A DNA stretch of 58,632 nucleotides from the NCBI GenBank assembly GCA_017451695.1, contig JAFTNW010000041.1, positions 1 through 58,632 on the forward strand, read 5' to 3'. Position 1 is the first letter of the stretch. The number at the start of each line of letters is the position of its first letter. The position numbers and the translations under genes were made by a program. The notes under the pieces are model-generated. The model searched no databases, had not been told where the DNA came from, and was given only the letters and a program-made list of their open reading frames with translations. This document shows positions 26,153 to 34,601 of this stretch, in pieces. The stretch is from Bacteroidaceae bacterium (lineage in GTDB: Bacteria > Bacteroidota > Bacteroidia > Bacteroidales > Bacteroidaceae).

Positions 26153-27325
26153 TTATTCGTAGGCACCCATACGCAGCATGTTGACCTCTTTCTCGGTGAG
26201 GTAACGCCAATCGCCGCGTTTAAGGTTTTTCTTTGTGAGGCCGGCAAAGAGCACGCGGTCGAGCTTTTGTACGCGATAACCAAGGTGCTCCATCATACGG
26301 CGCACGATACGGTTCTTGCCCGAGTGAATCTCTATACCTATCTGCGAGCGGTCGGCATCGTTTACGTATGTAACCTCATCGGCATACACCGGGCCGTCTT
26401 CGAGCTCAATGCCATTTACCAGCAAATCCATGTCGCTCATTGCCACGTTCTTGTCGCAAGTAACATGATAAACCTTTTTCTTCATGAACTTGGGGTGAGT
26501 GAGCTTCGATGCCAAATCACCATCATTGGTAAGCAGCAACACGCCTGTGGTATTGCGGTCGAGGCGGCCAACGGGATAAATTCTCTCCTTGCCGATACCG
26601 CGCAAACAATCGAGCACTGTTTTACGCTCCTGCGGGTCGTCAACCGTTGTTACACAATCCTTGGGTTTGTTAAGCAATACATATACTTTACGTTCGGGAT
26701 TGATGCGCTCGGCATTGAAACGTACATCGTCGGTGGGAACCACCTTTGTTCCAAGCTCGGTTACCACAACACCGTTCACTGTTACCAGGCCTGCCTCTAT
26801 GTAGTTATCGGCCTCGCGGCGCGAGCATATTCCTGCATTGGCAAGAAACTTGTTCAGGCGCACAGGGGCATTGGGGTCAATCATAGCCTCCTTATAGGCC
26901 ATACGCTTCTTGGCGCTGTATTTTGCATTGGGGTCATACGCTGTGCGGCCGCCACGCTTGCCATAAGAGCCATGCTGTTCACCGGAATATCTATTCTGCG
27001 ATGCACCGCGATAGCCACCACCCTGCTGCGACTGGTAGCGATTGCCACGACTCTCGGCCCCATAGCGGGGGCGCGCAGGCCTGTCGGTTTCAAAACGATT
27101 ACCATCAAAATCGCGACCTGCTCTGTTATAGGACTTGTAGCGACCGAAATCGCCACCTTGTTCATTCTCTCGACGCTCATTGCGCGCAAACTGCGGGCGG
27201 GTATCATACTTGTTGTAACGCGAACGATTCAATCTGTTATCGTTTCCAAAATTGGGATTGAACGATGCGCGTTCCCTCTTTCCTCCTCGGGTATTGTCCG
27301 AGCGTCTCTCCTTAAAATTATCCAT
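26153..27325 (-). CDS. rluB: RsuA/RluB-family rRNA pseudouridine synthase with Arg/Gly-rich N-terminal extension
   Basis: This 390-residue enzyme converts a uridine in rRNA to pseudouridine. The first ~145 residues are low complexity, rich in Arg, Asn, Gly and Tyr (RPRYGAESRGNRYQSQQGGG). Then comes an S4 RNA-binding domain (VRLNKFLANAGICSRREADN) and the catalytic domain with the Asp in PVGRLDRNTTGVLLLTND, preceded by KPKDCVTT. The core matches RluB/RsuA; which uridine is modified cannot be read. The extension is probably disordered and RNA-binding, like the tail of the methyltransferase at 20748-22268. It lies between purB and asnS, an order known in Bacteroides. Confidence 0.9.
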   Translation of the reverse strand: MDNFKERRSDNTRGGKRERASFNPNFGNDNRLNRSRYNKYDTRPQFARNERRENEQGGDFGRYKSYNRAGRDFDGNRFETDRPARPRYGAESRGNRYQSQQGGGYRGASQNRYSGEQHGSYGKRGGRTAYDPNAKYSAKKRMAYKEAMIDPNAPVRLNKFLANAGICSRREADNYIEAGLVTVNGVVVTELGTKVVPTDDVRFNAERINPERKVYVLLNKPKDCVTTVDDPQERKTVLDCLRGIGKERIYPVGRLDRNTTGVLLLTNDGDLASKLTHPKFMKKKVYHVTCDKNVAMSDMDLLVNGIELEDGPVYADEVTYVNDADRSQIGIEIHSGKNRIVRRMMEHLGYRVQKLDRVLFAGLTKKNLKRGDWRYLTEKEVNMLRMGAYE

Positions 27326-27367
27326 TTATTATCTATTTTACGAACCTCACGGTCCAATTTCAAATTC

Positions 27368-28714
27368 TTAATGTCCTGTATATGTATGAGGGGTGATGCT
27401 ACGCAACTCCTCTTTTACCTTTTCATCGACATTAAGGCCATTGATAAACTGCAATAATGTATTTTGGTTAATGCCCTCGTTGGTACGAGTAAGCGCCTTT
27501 AATGCCTCATAGGGGTTGGGATAGGCCTCGCGACGGAGGATTGTTTGGATACCCTCGGCACAAACACTCCAGCAGTTATCCAATTCGTTGTATATAGCCC
27601 CCTCGTTGAGCAACAATTTACGCAAGCCCACAAGAGAGCTCTTTATGGCAATCATCATGTGCCCCATGGGAACGCCTACATTGCGTAACACGGTGGAATC
27701 GGTGAGGTCGCGCTGCAAGCGAGAGATAGGCAGTTTCATTGACAGATGGTCGAGGATTGCATTTGCTATACCAAGGTTGCCCTCGCTGTTTTCAAAATCA
27801 ATGGGATTCACTTTGTGGGGCATGGCGCTTGAACCAACCTCGCCGGCCTTTATCTTCTGCTTAAAGAACTCCATTGAGATATACTGCCAGAAATCCTTAT
27901 CCATATCCATTATAATGATATTTATGCGACGCATTGCATCAAAAATTGCTGCCAGATTATCATAATTGGAAATCTGGGTAGTGAATTGTTCACGTTGCAA
28001 ACCAAGCTTCTCTGCAACGAATTTATTGGCAAAAGCAACCCAATCTATCGAAGGATATGCCACACTATGTGCATTGAAATTACCAGTGGCACCACCGAAC
28101 TTTGCAGATATCACACAGCGCTTAAGTTCGGCAAGCTGTGTTTCCAGGCGATATACAAACACCATAATCTCCTTGCCCAAACGTGTGGGAGAGGCAGGCT
28201 GACCGTGCGTACGCGCCAGCATGGGGATATCCTTCCATGCCTCGGCATACTCTTTAAGCTGTGCAATAAGTTCCTCTATTGCGGGGTAATAGACCTGCGC
28301 AAGCGCATCCTTTATGGAACAAGGTATAGATGTGTTGTTTATATCCTGCGATGTAAGACCGAAATGCACAAACTCCTTATAAGCATCGAGCCCGCCTATC
28401 GCATCAAATTTCTCTTTTATAAAGTACTCTACCGCCTTTACATCATGATTTGTTACCTTCTCAATCTCCTTAATGCGGGTGGCATCGGCCGCTGTAAAGT
28501 TAGAATATATCTCGCGCAGACGAGGAAACAACGCCTTATCAACGCCTTGCAATTGCGGGATAGGTTGCTCGCACAATGCTATATAATATTCTATTTCTAC
28601 AAATACACGATATTTCATCAAAGCGTATTCCGAAAAATACTCGGCAAGTGCCTCTGTTTTCCCTCTGTAACGGCCATCGATGGGAGATACTGCGGTTAAG
28701 ATGTTTAATTCCAT
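27368..28714 (-). CDS. purB: Adenylosuccinate lyase
   Basis: This 448-residue member of the fumarase/aspartase superfamily cleaves SAICAR and adenylosuccinate, releasing fumarate in purine synthesis and AMP formation. It begins with ILTAVSPIDGRYRGKTEAL, and has TNHDVKAVEYFIKEK, HFGLTSQDINNTS, ARTHGQPASPTRLGKE and the superfamily signature in GSSAMPHKVNPIDFENSEGN, which bears the catalytic loop Ser residues. Complete length. It is the first gene of purB-rluB-asnS-manC. The predicted -7 element at 28836-28843 would leave a leader of about 115 bases. Confidence 0.96.
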   Translation of the reverse strand: MELNILTAVSPIDGRYRGKTEALAEYFSEYALMKYRVFVEIEYYIALCEQPIPQLQGVDKALFPRLREIYSNFTAADATRIKEIEKVTNHDVKAVEYFIKEKFDAIGGLDAYKEFVHFGLTSQDINNTSIPCSIKDALAQVYYPAIEELIAQLKEYAEAWKDIPMLARTHGQPASPTRLGKEIMVFVYRLETQLAELKRCVISAKFGGATGNFNAHSVAYPSIDWVAFANKFVAEKLGLQREQFTTQISNYDNLAAIFDAMRRINIIIMDMDKDFWQYISMEFFKQKIKAGEVGSSAMPHKVNPIDFENSEGNLGIANAILDHLSMKLPISRLQRDLTDSTVLRNVGVPMGHMMIAIKSSLVGLRKLLLNEGAIYNELDNCWSVCAEGIQTILRREAYPNPYEALKALTRTNEGINQNTLLQFINGLNVDEKVKEELRSITPHTYTGH

Positions 28715-28835
28715 ATTATTGTGTTTCTTTTGTTTGTTTACTATTAATTATGTGCCAAAGGCACTGCTGCCGCAATACTTTTTATATCCAACACATAGAG
28801 GCGGGCGCATTAACGGCAATTACGTAAAGCATTTG

Positions 28836-28843
28836 CAAAAATA
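28836..28843 (-). promoter_or_regulatory. Possible purB -7 element
   Basis: The minus strand reads TATTTTTG, a match to TAnnTTTG, but no TTTG is found 18-21 bases upstream. Support is partial. No purine-riboswitch-like structure is evident in the 115-base leader. Confidence 0.4.
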
Positions 28844-28948
28844 GCACTTTTTAAGCATAAACACTCACAGTTACAATAAAGTTTATTAAAATTATTGCTA
28901 AAAAGAGAAAGAAGGGGTAAAAAAATAAGAATTGTTATATAAAAAACA

Positions 28949-28972
28949 AACCTGAGCAACATTGCACAGGTT
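28949..28972 (-). terminator. Probable terminator of the tRNA-Val pair
   Basis: A short stem AACCTG/CAGGTT with a 12-base loop lies just after the second tRNA-Val and is followed on the minus strand by TGTTTTTTATA. The stem is weak, so confidence is moderate. Confidence 0.5.
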
Positions 28973-28981
28973 ATTCATCCG

Positions 28982-29056
28982 TGGACGTTGACGGATTCGA
29001 ACCGCCGACCCTCTGCTTGTAAGGCAGATGCTCTAAACCAGCTGAGCTAAACGTCC
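28982..29056 (-). tRNA. tRNA-Val (anticodon UAC), copy 2
   Basis: The cloverleaf has acceptor GGACGTT/AACGTCC, D arm AGCTCAGCTGGTTTAGAGC, anticodon loop CTTACAA (TAC, valine) and T arm GGTTCGAATCC. It is identical to the copy 17 bases upstream. The CCA is not encoded. Confidence 0.95.
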
Positions 29057-29073
29057 TATAAGTATTTTGGTTG

Positions 29074-29148
29074 TGGACGTTGACGGATTCGAACCGCCGA
29101 CCCTCTGCTTGTAAGGCAGATGCTCTAAACCAGCTGAGCTAAACGTCC
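29074..29148 (-). tRNA. tRNA-Val (anticodon UAC), copy 1
   Basis: First of two tandem, identical 75-base tRNA-Val genes. The identity extends a few bases into the flank (CCTATAA), so the pair is an 80-base direct repeat made by recent duplication or kept by gene conversion. It is transcribed from the promoter at 29176-29207. Confidence 0.95.
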
Positions 29149-29175
29149 TATAAAGCGCAATCCTTAATTGCGATG

Positions 29176-29207
29176 CAAAAGTAGTTCTTTTTTTTATAGC
29201 CACCAAA
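29176..29207 (-). promoter_or_regulatory. tRNA-Val promoter
   Basis: The minus strand has TTTG (29204-29207), a 20-base spacer and TACTTTTG (29176-29183), a full consensus match. The start is expected near 29169, about 20 bases before the first tRNA. Confidence 0.75.
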
Positions 29208-29326
29208 TATTTTGTCGGTTATTTTACAAAAAAGTTCATCAACGCCCTGCAAACATACGTAATCCAATAACTTTGCAACATAACAGACGAAACAAAAATC
29301 ACCTAAACAACCATATACAAAAAAAA

Positions 29327-29352
29327 GAGCGAGCAGGCATGCCTGCTCGCTC
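29327..29352 (-). terminator. ompA-family gene terminator
   Basis: A perfect 26-base palindrome (13-base arms GAGCGAGCAGGCA and complement) is followed on the minus strand by TTTTTTTT. It is a textbook intrinsic terminator 20 bases past the OmpA-family stop. Confidence 0.9.
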
Positions 29353-29372
29353 ATATACTCATTGTTCAATTA

Positions 29373-30524
29373 TTATTCAACAATTGAAACGATTGCACGA
29401 CGGTTCAAACGAGCGGGTTTCTCTACGTTTACACCACCCTTACCCTCGGCAACAATCTTAGCCTTGGGAACGCCCAACTCAACGAGTTTGTCGATAACGG
29501 CGTTAGCACGAGCCTCAGAAAGTCTCTGGTTGTAAGCAGCAGAACCTGTTGCGCTGTCAGCAAAACCTACTACAGAAATTTTAGCATCTGAGTTCTTAAC
29601 TGCGTCTGCCAAAGCCTTCAAGTTGATAATCTCCTTCTTGCTGTCGATCTTTGAAGAGTTGAATGCAAAGAATACAGACTGAGAAACGCTCAATACTTTA
29701 CCCTGCTCTGCCTTCAAAGCCTCCTGAGCCTTAACCAAGCTAGTTTTTGCAGCAACCATCTGGTTTTTCAAACCTGCGTTCTCTGCCTCTTTTGCCTGCA
29801 ACTGTGTGTTGAGCTCAGCAAGAGCAGCAGTATTCATAGCCATGATAGCATCAACATCAGCAGCCTGCTCCCAACCTACCTTATTGAATTTGTAAGTTAC
29901 ACCGGCAAGAGCTGTGAACATCATGTCGTGACCACTGTGGCCGGCAGCACCACCGAAACCATTGCGGAGGAATGTTGTACCAAGCTCGAAGTTGATTGCC
30001 CAATGTTTAGAAACACGGAAAGTGTTCATAATACCTGCATGAACAGTGATAGAACCGGTCATATCAGACAATGAAGAAGAACCATATCGTGTTCTTGCAG
30101 CATAACCGGCACCTACATAAGGAATTGCATTCCAAATACGCTCCTCATTGTAACCCCAAATAAGGTTGCTGAGGTTAAACATAGCATCAAAGTGGAGGTT
30201 AAACAAAGCTTTCTTTGCAGCATCCTCATAAGCCTTGACGCAAAGACCGTTGTAAGCTACTCTCCAACCAAAACCGGGAGTATGCCATTTACCTGCATAA
30301 ATCTGAACAGCAGGAGCAACATGGTCAAACACGCTCTCGCCATTCATAAACACACCATTGTAAAGGTTTACACCGCCGTTCACACCCATAAACCAGTTGC
30401 TGCCGAAAGTATTGGTAACATACTGATTCTTTTTAGTAGGAACTACGACCTCGCTAACAGTTTCCTGTGCATAAGAAACCATTGCAATACTAGCAATAGC
30501 TAGTGAAATCATAAACTTTTTCAT
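29373..30524 (-). CDS. OmpA-family outer-membrane porin/anchor protein
   Basis: This 383-residue protein begins with a signal peptide (KKFMISLAIASIAMVSYAQ, cleavage after about residue 19). Residues about 35-230 have alternating patterns and many aromatic ends, consistent with an eight-stranded beta-barrel (SNWFMGVNGGVNLYNGVF onward). A coiled linker (LNTQLQAKEAENAGLKNQMV) leads to the OmpA peptidoglycan-binding domain (about 290-383) with VVGFADSATGSAAYNQRLSE and LNRRAIVSI, which carry the Asp and Arg that bind diaminopimelate. It links the outer membrane to the wall. A single transcript with a strong terminator suggests high expression. The barrel part is variable, so no orthologue name is given. 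Confidence 0.9.
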   Translation of the reverse strand: MKKFMISLAIASIAMVSYAQETVSEVVVPTKKNQYVTNTFGSNWFMGVNGGVNLYNGVFMNGESVFDHVAPAVQIYAGKWHTPGFGWRVAYNGLCVKAYEDAAKKALFNLHFDAMFNLSNLIWGYNEERIWNAIPYVGAGYAARTRYGSSSLSDMTGSITVHAGIMNTFRVSKHWAINFELGTTFLRNGFGGAAGHSGHDMMFTALAGVTYKFNKVGWEQAADVDAIMAMNTAALAELNTQLQAKEAENAGLKNQMVAAKTSLVKAQEALKAEQGKVLSVSQSVFFAFNSSKIDSKKEIINLKALADAVKNSDAKISVVGFADSATGSAAYNQRLSEARANAVIDKLVELGVPKAKIVAEGKGGVNVEKPARLNRRAIVSIVE

Positions 30525-30680
30525 ACTTAAACTAATTAGATTCTATAATTAAATTAATTCTCTTTATCAAAACTTCGTTTAATGTAAAAACAGCCGTACC
30601 AATCAATTGTTTAATTGCAAGTACCCAAAACAAACTACACAAAACGGGGCAAATGCATATATGCACAGCATTTTACTTTG

Positions 30681-30688
30681 CAAATTTA
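30681..30688 (-). promoter_or_regulatory. Possible -7 element for the OmpA-family gene
   Basis: The minus strand reads TAAATTTG, a match to TAnnTTTG, about 155 bases before the ATG. The expected -33 TTTG is not at the right distance. A long leader would be consistent with an abundant outer-membrane protein mRNA, but this is not firm. Confidence 0.35.
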
Positions 30689-30773
30689 CATAAATTTCAC
30701 AAAGAGATATTAAACGATTACATAAAAGAATAAAATATTAACATTATTTAACAACAGACGCTTTGTATAAATA

Positions 30774-32624
30774 TCATTTACCAAAGAAACGGGATATATC
30801 GCCATCTTGCAGGGTGTATATAATAGTTGCACCATCGGGCGTATATTGAGGCATTTCCGTAGCAAACAGGTCATTTATTAAAGTCGCCATTTCTTCGGGC
30901 TGCAATACCTGCCCTGCCACCACAGCCATCTGTTTTGCCATAGACAGAGCCATTTTTTCATACAATTTGTCCTTTGCCTCACCCGTCTGCTCCATTACAG
31001 AATTGATTATTTCGATGAGCATATGGACAGGGTCAAGCCCATCGAGCCCCGAAGGCACACCCGACAACGTATATGTACCACCGCCCAACGATGAGACATC
31101 GAAGCCCAAATAAGAGAGTTCTTCGATTATACCTTCAAGTGTAACACTTTCTGTAACGGAAAGTTCAACCCTCTCGGGGAACAACAACCCCTGAATGGTC
31201 CCACGCTTGTCGTACAACTGCTTGCGGAATTTTTCAAAGAGGACTCTTATGTGCGCTCTGCGCTGATGCACAAACATAAGCCCTGCCTCCACCGGTATCA
31301 ATATATATTGCCCTTTATACTGGGCTATCGGTTCCAAAATGAGTTCGTCGCAACAAGCAGGCTGTTCCGAAGAAAATGAGGCAAACAACCCGTCGGCAGA
31401 ATAATCGGCAAGCTGCGGGCTTTGCACCTCGTTGTTCTTTTCCACACCCTCGTAGAGTTTCTCCCAATAGGAATTATCGGCAGCACGATACTCGGGTGCG
31501 TTTTTTTTGAAGGGATTGTATGTGGGGTCGTAATTTACTTTGGGGGCAGAAATAGGTGCACGCTCCTCACCACCAAGGCTCATGACCGGAATATCGGGTA
31601 TATCCTCGGCGCTGAAATCCAGGCCCGGGAGCACATTAAACCTGCCCAACGATTCACGCACAGCCGCATGGATTATTTTCCACAGGCTCGACTCGTCTTC
31701 GAATTTTATCTCTGTTTTTGTAGGATGAATATTAACATCTATGCGCGACGGCTCCACATTGAGGCACAAGAAAAAAGGCACCTGCTCGCCCGCCGGAATA
31801 AGGTTCTGGAAAGCCTCTTGCACCGCCTTGGCAAAATATGCATGGCGCATATAACGGCCGTTCACAAAGAAATATTGAAGAACGCCCTTTTTGCGCGCGC
31901 TTTCAGGAACACCCACAAACCCTTTTATTTTTATAAGTGTGCTATCAACGGCCACCTCCACCAAATGAGAGTTTATCTTCTTGCCAAATATATTTACAAT
32001 TCTTTGGCGGAAAGAAGAGACGGGCAATTGCGACAGTTCTATTCCGTTGTGAACGAGCGAAAATTCCACATCGCAGTTAATAAGCGCAACGCGCTCAAAC
32101 TCCGATACAATATTGTTCAATTCCGTTTGGGTGGATTTAAGGAATTTTCTGCGGGCAGGAATGTTAAAAAACAGATTCTTTACCTTGAAATTGCTGCCAA
32201 TGGGGGCGGCTACCGCCTCCTGCGATTGCAAATCGGAACCGGAGAATACAATTTGGGTACCAAGCTCGTCATCGGCGCGACGGGTGATAAGTTCCACCTG
32301 CGACACGGCAACTATGGATGCCAACGCCTCACCGCGAAAGCCCATGGTATTAAGAGCAAAAAGATCCTCGGCTTTCTTAATTTTTGATGTCGCATGACGC
32401 TCGAACGCCAAACGAGCATCGGTCTCGGACATACCAATGCCGTTATCTATCACCTGTATAAGAGTGCGGCCACCATCGCTCACAAGCACCTGCACCTTGG
32501 TGGCGCCTGCATCTATAGCATTCTCCATGAGCTCCTTGACCACAGAAGAGGGGCGTTGCACCACCTCTCCCGCAGCTATCTGATTAGCAACGGAATCGGG
32601 TAATAAATGTATAATATCCTGCAT
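30774..32624 (-). CDS. mutL: DNA mismatch repair protein MutL with degenerate endonuclease motif
   Basis: This 616-residue protein links mismatch recognition by MutS to downstream repair. The N-terminal GHKL ATPase is intact: VVKELMENAIDAGATKVQV (motif I), IDNGIGM (motif II), and GFRGEALASI (motif III). The linker is about residues 335-420, followed by the C-terminal dimerisation domain. Where endonuclease-type MutL proteins have Asp-Gln-His-Ala-x2-Glu, this one reads VHQRRAHIRVLFE, so the Asp, His and Glu positions are changed. No CPHGRP motif is seen near the end (YTPDGATIIYTLQDGDISRF). Nicking activity is therefore doubtful. It is the last gene of the long leftward envelope series. Confidence 0.93.
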   Translation of the reverse strand: MQDIIHLLPDSVANQIAAGEVVQRPSSVVKELMENAIDAGATKVQVLVSDGGRTLIQVIDNGIGMSETDARLAFERHATSKIKKAEDLFALNTMGFRGEALASIVAVSQVELITRRADDELGTQIVFSGSDLQSQEAVAAPIGSNFKVKNLFFNIPARRKFLKSTQTELNNIVSEFERVALINCDVEFSLVHNGIELSQLPVSSFRQRIVNIFGKKINSHLVEVAVDSTLIKIKGFVGVPESARKKGVLQYFFVNGRYMRHAYFAKAVQEAFQNLIPAGEQVPFFLCLNVEPSRIDVNIHPTKTEIKFEDESSLWKIIHAAVRESLGRFNVLPGLDFSAEDIPDIPVMSLGGEERAPISAPKVNYDPTYNPFKKNAPEYRAADNSYWEKLYEGVEKNNEVQSPQLADYSADGLFASFSSEQPACCDELILEPIAQYKGQYILIPVEAGLMFVHQRRAHIRVLFEKFRKQLYDKRGTIQGLLFPERVELSVTESVTLEGIIEELSYLGFDVSSLGGGTYTLSGVPSGLDGLDPVHMLIEIINSVMEQTGEAKDKLYEKMALSMAKQMAVVAGQVLQPEEMATLINDLFATEMPQYTPDGATIIYTLQDGDISRFFGK

Positions 32625-32642
32625 CTGTTTACTGAATTAAAA

Positions 32643-32939
32643 TCAAAAGCTCCAAGAGCCGGTGAGTAGATAATGCAATATGAATATTGCCACCAAAAGC
32701 CACACAAGAAGTGTTTGAGTCTTTAGATAGCCACTGTTTTGCTTGCGGCGTTTAAGGTGAGTGGTAGATTCCACAAAGGCTCCTTGTATGCGTTCCCTAT
32801 ATGTACCCTCTTCGGGCGGGAGCAGGCCCAAGTCGCGTTTGGCCTTGTTCTCTATCTTTTCCAGCTTTTCGCGACGCTCATCAACATATATGTATTTGTG
32901 CTCAAACTTGCGAGGAGCACGCATCTTGAAGAATCCCAT
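32643..32939 (-). CDS. Small tail-anchored-like membrane protein, unknown function
   Basis: This 98-residue protein has a basic cytoplasmic region (RAPRKFEHKYIYVDERREKL), a Pro-Pro-Glu-Glu segment (LLPPEEGTYRERIQGAFVE) and one C-terminal membrane helix (LLVWLLVAIFILHYLLTG). I do not recognise a family name. It lies 2 bases after the OstA-like gene and 18 bases before mutL, so it is fully embedded in the outer-membrane-biogenesis operon. The topology suggests a small accessory factor at the inner membrane with most of the chain in the cytoplasm. The codon use and tight spacing support a real gene. Confidence 0.72.
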   Translation of the reverse strand: MGFFKMRAPRKFEHKYIYVDERREKLEKIENKAKRDLGLLPPEEGTYRERIQGAFVESTTHLKRRKQNSGYLKTQTLLVWLLVAIFILHYLLTGSWSF

Positions 32940-32941
32940 CG

Positions 32942-34591
32942 TTACTGCGCTTTATTATCCTTGTTAAACCTTTCAAGCGAGGGCAGAGGTATGCGGTCGT
33001 GACGAATAATCTTCAACAGCATATCCTTGTTCTTACCTCTTTTATTGAATATATCATCCTTGTTCTGCGGACGCACATAATCGAACCATCCGAAATTTTC
33101 GAGATACTTGGCATCGGCAGGCGCTTTGCTTAATGGGTAAAAAACACCTTTCGACTGATTGGGTACAACTATTCTGTCCATCTGCCCATCCTTCATATAT
33201 GCCGATATTTTGCCTGCCAGAGTGGTATTCATGCCAACAAGCACGCTATCCTCGTCCATGGGGAAATATATCACATTGGCACCGCCTATCACATGCATCT
33301 CCTTCAACTTACCATCGGCAAAATAGAATTTCATCTCCCTGCCGTTTATCTGGTTGTAATTGACAGAGTCCATAGCCTCGGCATAAAGTGTCTGGTTTAT
33401 CACATGCACCCAATCTATCGATGCTGTATCCATATACATTTTTATCTGCTCGCCAAGCAACTGAATGCCCTCGTTCCACAGAATAGGGTCTTTATACATT
33501 GTCATACAGGAGTCGCGTGAGTCGAATACGAGCGAATCGCAAGAAGCCTGCATGCTTTTACTGAACGCCCTTACTCCATGATAGGCCCTTATCTGACGAT
33601 AGAGGGAATCGGTTTCAATATTACCCGACACTGCCCAGATTGTATCGGCATGCAGAAAGAGCGAATCCTTTTGCGAGAAATCCACCACCACAGCCTTGCG
33701 GGTTACGTATGCCGAATCGACAAACTCGTTCATGTAGCCATAATCACCCACAAGCATATTGTGGTTTTCGGGGTCGATATAACGGATATCACCAAAAACC
33801 TCACTCACCCCCGACGGAATGTCGTAAAAAATGGAATCGGCAGTTACGTTCTTTGCCCCGTTATAAAGTACCGACCGTTTAAGAAGGGTAGCCTGGCGGC
33901 TTGCTGTGTTATACCGGCCAAGTTCGGAGTAGATGTGGTTTTCTGCACCATTGTAAATATCGGTGGGGCCCACAATGGTTGCCACCTTGCTTGCCGTATT
34001 ATACACAAGCGTATCGGAATGTAGGTTGAACTGCGGATTGGAGAGACTCACCTGGTCGTTGAACATAGCCTCTTTTGTGCCCACGCGATACTCTCCCCAC
34101 ATGGATTCAAGAGTACTCTCGCCATCGAAAAGAGAGCCACCGTTAAAGTAGTACCCCATGTTTATATTGCGGTCGAAATCGAGGCTGTCGGTTTCGAGCA
34201 CGGTCTCTTTATCTATGAGGCGTACGTTGTTACGCACGCGGGCAAGATTGGTATTGCCATCATACTCCAAATAGTCGCCATAGAGAAAGAGTGTATCGCC
34301 CTGCTCCATTTTTACATTGCCGAATGCGCGCACCGAATTCTTTTTAGAGTAGAAATAGGCACTATCGCAAAACATATACATACTGTCGCGACGAAAAGAT
34401 ACATCGCCCACAAGTATAAAAGCATCGGGCACACGCACTTTATCGAATTTTGTAGAGTCGGCATGTAGCATATATACATACGTGGGACTCTTTGCCACAG
34501 TACTATCGGGCACCTGGTGCAAAAAAGCCCCCTGTGCATGCATGGCTGCCACAGACAGCAATAGGAATATGAATATCTTTATTTTGGTCAT
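32942..34591 (-). CDS. OstA/LptA-like periplasmic protein with tandem beta-jellyroll repeats
   Basis: A 549-residue exported protein from the ATG at 34591 (KIKIFIFLLLSVAAMHAQ is the signal peptide). It shows repeated LptA/OstA-type strands such as AFILVGDVSFRRDSMYMFCD, SVRAFGNVKMEQGDTLFLYG and VSEVFGDIRYIDPENHNMLV, in which short Gly-Asp or Gly-Asn turns recur about every 20-25 residues. Such folds form the hydrophobic groove of the lipopolysaccharide bridge. This protein is about three times longer than E. coli LptA. The frame is open to 34660, inside the upstream parvulin gene, but the ATG at 34591 gives a proper signal peptide 10 bases after that stop. Together with the parvulins it suggests an outer-membrane assembly operon. 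Confidence 0.82.
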   Translation of the reverse strand: MTKIKIFIFLLLSVAAMHAQGAFLHQVPDSTVAKSPTYVYMLHADSTKFDKVRVPDAFILVGDVSFRRDSMYMFCDSAYFYSKKNSVRAFGNVKMEQGDTLFLYGDYLEYDGNTNLARVRNNVRLIDKETVLETDSLDFDRNINMGYYFNGGSLFDGESTLESMWGEYRVGTKEAMFNDQVSLSNPQFNLHSDTLVYNTASKVATIVGPTDIYNGAENHIYSELGRYNTASRQATLLKRSVLYNGAKNVTADSIFYDIPSGVSEVFGDIRYIDPENHNMLVGDYGYMNEFVDSAYVTRKAVVVDFSQKDSLFLHADTIWAVSGNIETDSLYRQIRAYHGVRAFSKSMQASCDSLVFDSRDSCMTMYKDPILWNEGIQLLGEQIKMYMDTASIDWVHVINQTLYAEAMDSVNYNQINGREMKFYFADGKLKEMHVIGGANVIYFPMDEDSVLVGMNTTLAGKISAYMKDGQMDRIVVPNQSKGVFYPLSKAPADAKYLENFGWFDYVRPQNKDDIFNKRGKNKDMLLKIIRHDRIPLPSLERFNKDNKAQ

Positions 34592-34601
34592 CGGTAACGC
34601 A

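Noticed and set aside
26129..27457. A 442-codon open frame on the plus strand opposite the pseudouridine synthase
   Set aside because: It lies entirely antisense to a recognised enzyme with intact motifs, has odd composition rich in Ile, Cys and His, and no family features. It comes from codon bias in the real gene.
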